Assembly: GCA_900759045.1 (NCBI GenBank)
Contig: CAAETU010000063.1
Span: 29,802-93,801, forward strand
DNA: 64,000 nucleotides
Reading direction: 5' to 3'
DNA from: an uncultured Collinsella sp.
Lineage (GTDB): Bacteria > Actinomycetota > Coriobacteriia > Coriobacteriales > Coriobacteriaceae
A program made the translations under genes and the position numbers. Position 1 is the stretch's first letter. Each line of letters opens with the position of its first letter. The notes under the pieces are model-generated. The model ran no database searches. It was not told the DNA's origin and was given only the letters and a program-made list of their open reading frames with translations. Of the stretch, positions 63,270 through 64,000 are shown piece after piece.

Positions 63270-63737
63270 ATGAACAGTGCAAGCGCCAAGCGTATCGACA
63301 TTATCTCGGACACCCACGGCTATCTTTCGCCTGCGCTCTTGGACGAGCTTAAGGGTGCGGATCTGATTATCCACGCCGGTGACCTTACGTCGGAGATGGA
63401 CTACGAGCACCTGCGCACCATCGCCCCCGTGCGAGCGGTGCTGGGTAATAACGACTACTACCGCGACTACGGCCCCGATGTGGACCGCTTGGCGCTCTTT
63501 ACCTACGAAGGCCTCAAGTTCGCCGTAGCCCACTACCGTGAAGACCTCCCGGTGGGATCCGTGGACGTAGCTATCAACGGTCACACCCACGTAACCAAAG
63601 AAGCCCAAGTGGGTCGCTGCCTGGTCCTCAACCCAGGCAGTGCCAGCTATCCAAGAGGCACCCGAGGCCCCACCATGGCCAGAATGCTTGTCAAGGACGG
63701 CAAGATTCTGAGCATCAAATTTATTGACCTAGAGTAG
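63270..63737 (+). CDS. YfcE/MJ0936-family metallophosphodiesterase
   Basis: 155 residues from ATG 63270 (GAAGGGA upstream). Calcineurin-like motifs in order: ISDTHGYL, IIHAGDLT, VLGNNDYY, AHYREDL (where H is usual), and INGHTHV, followed by LNPGSASYPRG. Small cytosolic phosphodiesterase; cellular substrate unknown. Confidence 0.94.
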   Translation: MNSASAKRIDIISDTHGYLSPALLDELKGADLIIHAGDLTSEMDYEHLRTIAPVRAVLGNNDYYRDYGPDVDRLALFTYEGLKFAVAHYREDLPVGSVDVAINGHTHVTKEAQVGRCLVLNPGSASYPRGTRGPTMARMLVKDGKILSIKFIDLE

Positions 63738-63744
63738 GTGCAAC

Positions 63745-63779
63745 AAAAACGGGGGATGCAGATCGCATCTCCCGTTTTT
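63745..63779 (+). terminator. Terminator of the phosphodiesterase gene
   Basis: 15-bp stem AAAAACGGGGGATGC / GCATCTCCCGTTTTT (one wobble); bidirectional look. Confidence 0.88.
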
Positions 63780-64000
63780 CTTTGAGCCAAAGGCCGAAGT
63801 TCAACAACAATCTTAGACAACCCCGCCGAGGAGAACGGGGACCTCGAGCCGCGGAAGCGGCGAGGAACAAAGTCTTTGAAGCAAGTGACGGCAGGGAGGG
63901 TCTCCGGGGCCGGCTGGCGCGGGTTGAGTTTGTCGCGAGTTCCGCACGCAAAGGAAAGCACTTAATGTGCTTTCCGTCTTGCGCAGGACTGTAGAGCAGC
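63780..64000. other. Right window end without a gene
   Basis: Contains the palindrome GAAAGCACTTAATGTGCTTTC near 63953, a GGAAAGCnC unit like the palindromic repeats, and no supported coding frame. Confidence 0.45.

Overview
The window reads as chromosome of a GC-rich anaerobic Actinomycetota of the Coriobacteriia, most likely Collinsella. The evidence is a set of typical features: pyruvate:ferredoxin oxidoreductase, several PTS systems, the actinobacterial fhaA-fhaB-PP2C-SEDS/PBP-pknB cluster, DUF5692 and UMF1 proteins, strong purine-rich RBSs, and families of palindromic intergenic repeats. The genus is inferred from gene content, not from a marker gene.

Layout. 1-1500: 3' end of clpB and a small acidic ORF. 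1.6-8.6 kb: a membrane protein of unknown role, a TetR-DUF5692 pair divergent from a large Fe-S/FAD oxidoreductase with two matching operator-like palindromes between them, then hypA. 8.9-12.3 kb: mannose-family PTS operon plus manO (DUF956). 12.3-12.9 kb: a 61-62 bp palindromic array and tRNA-Arg(CCU) with duplicated 3' fragments. 12.9-23 kb (minus): phosphosignalling and cell-wall cluster, with a kinase, FhaA, FhaB, a PP2C phosphatase, a natural SEDS-PBP fusion and PASTA kinase PknB. 23.1-28.2 kb: YcxB-like protein, dnaX, ybaB, recR. 28.4-32.1 kb: a second overlapping kinase/FHA module.

32.2-38.4 kb is a visibly AT-richer accessory island. It lies between two diverged copies of the 3' half of the FHA gene plus its downstream repeat. 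It carries a decayed methyltransferase gene, an ABC exporter, an IS110-like remnant and a minus-strand candidate RiPP operon. That operon holds a radical SAM/SPASM maturase, two small Cys- and Asp-rich precursor peptides sharing a MKHIHP leader start and spaced as C-x2-4-D, and a 35-residue hydrophobic peptide. It is the best candidate for an undescribed system here, and its features resemble ranthipeptides (Cys-to-Asp thioether peptides).

39-45 kb: pyruvate:ferredoxin oxidoreductase, followed by a terminator nested in a perfect 29-bp inverted repeat, then carbamate kinase. 44.8-50.4 kb: a beta-glucoside PTS operon (LicR-like activator, IIA, IIB, IIC, GH1 phospho-beta-glucosidase). 50.8-55 kb: C39-like peptidase, APC permease, amidohydrolase. 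55-64 kb: two LytS/LytTR two-component pairs separated by a PLC-like protein, a UMF1 transporter and a glycosyltransferase, then a YfcE-like phosphodiesterase. Start codons were chosen from visible ribosome binding sites; functions come from motif reading, since no database search was possible.
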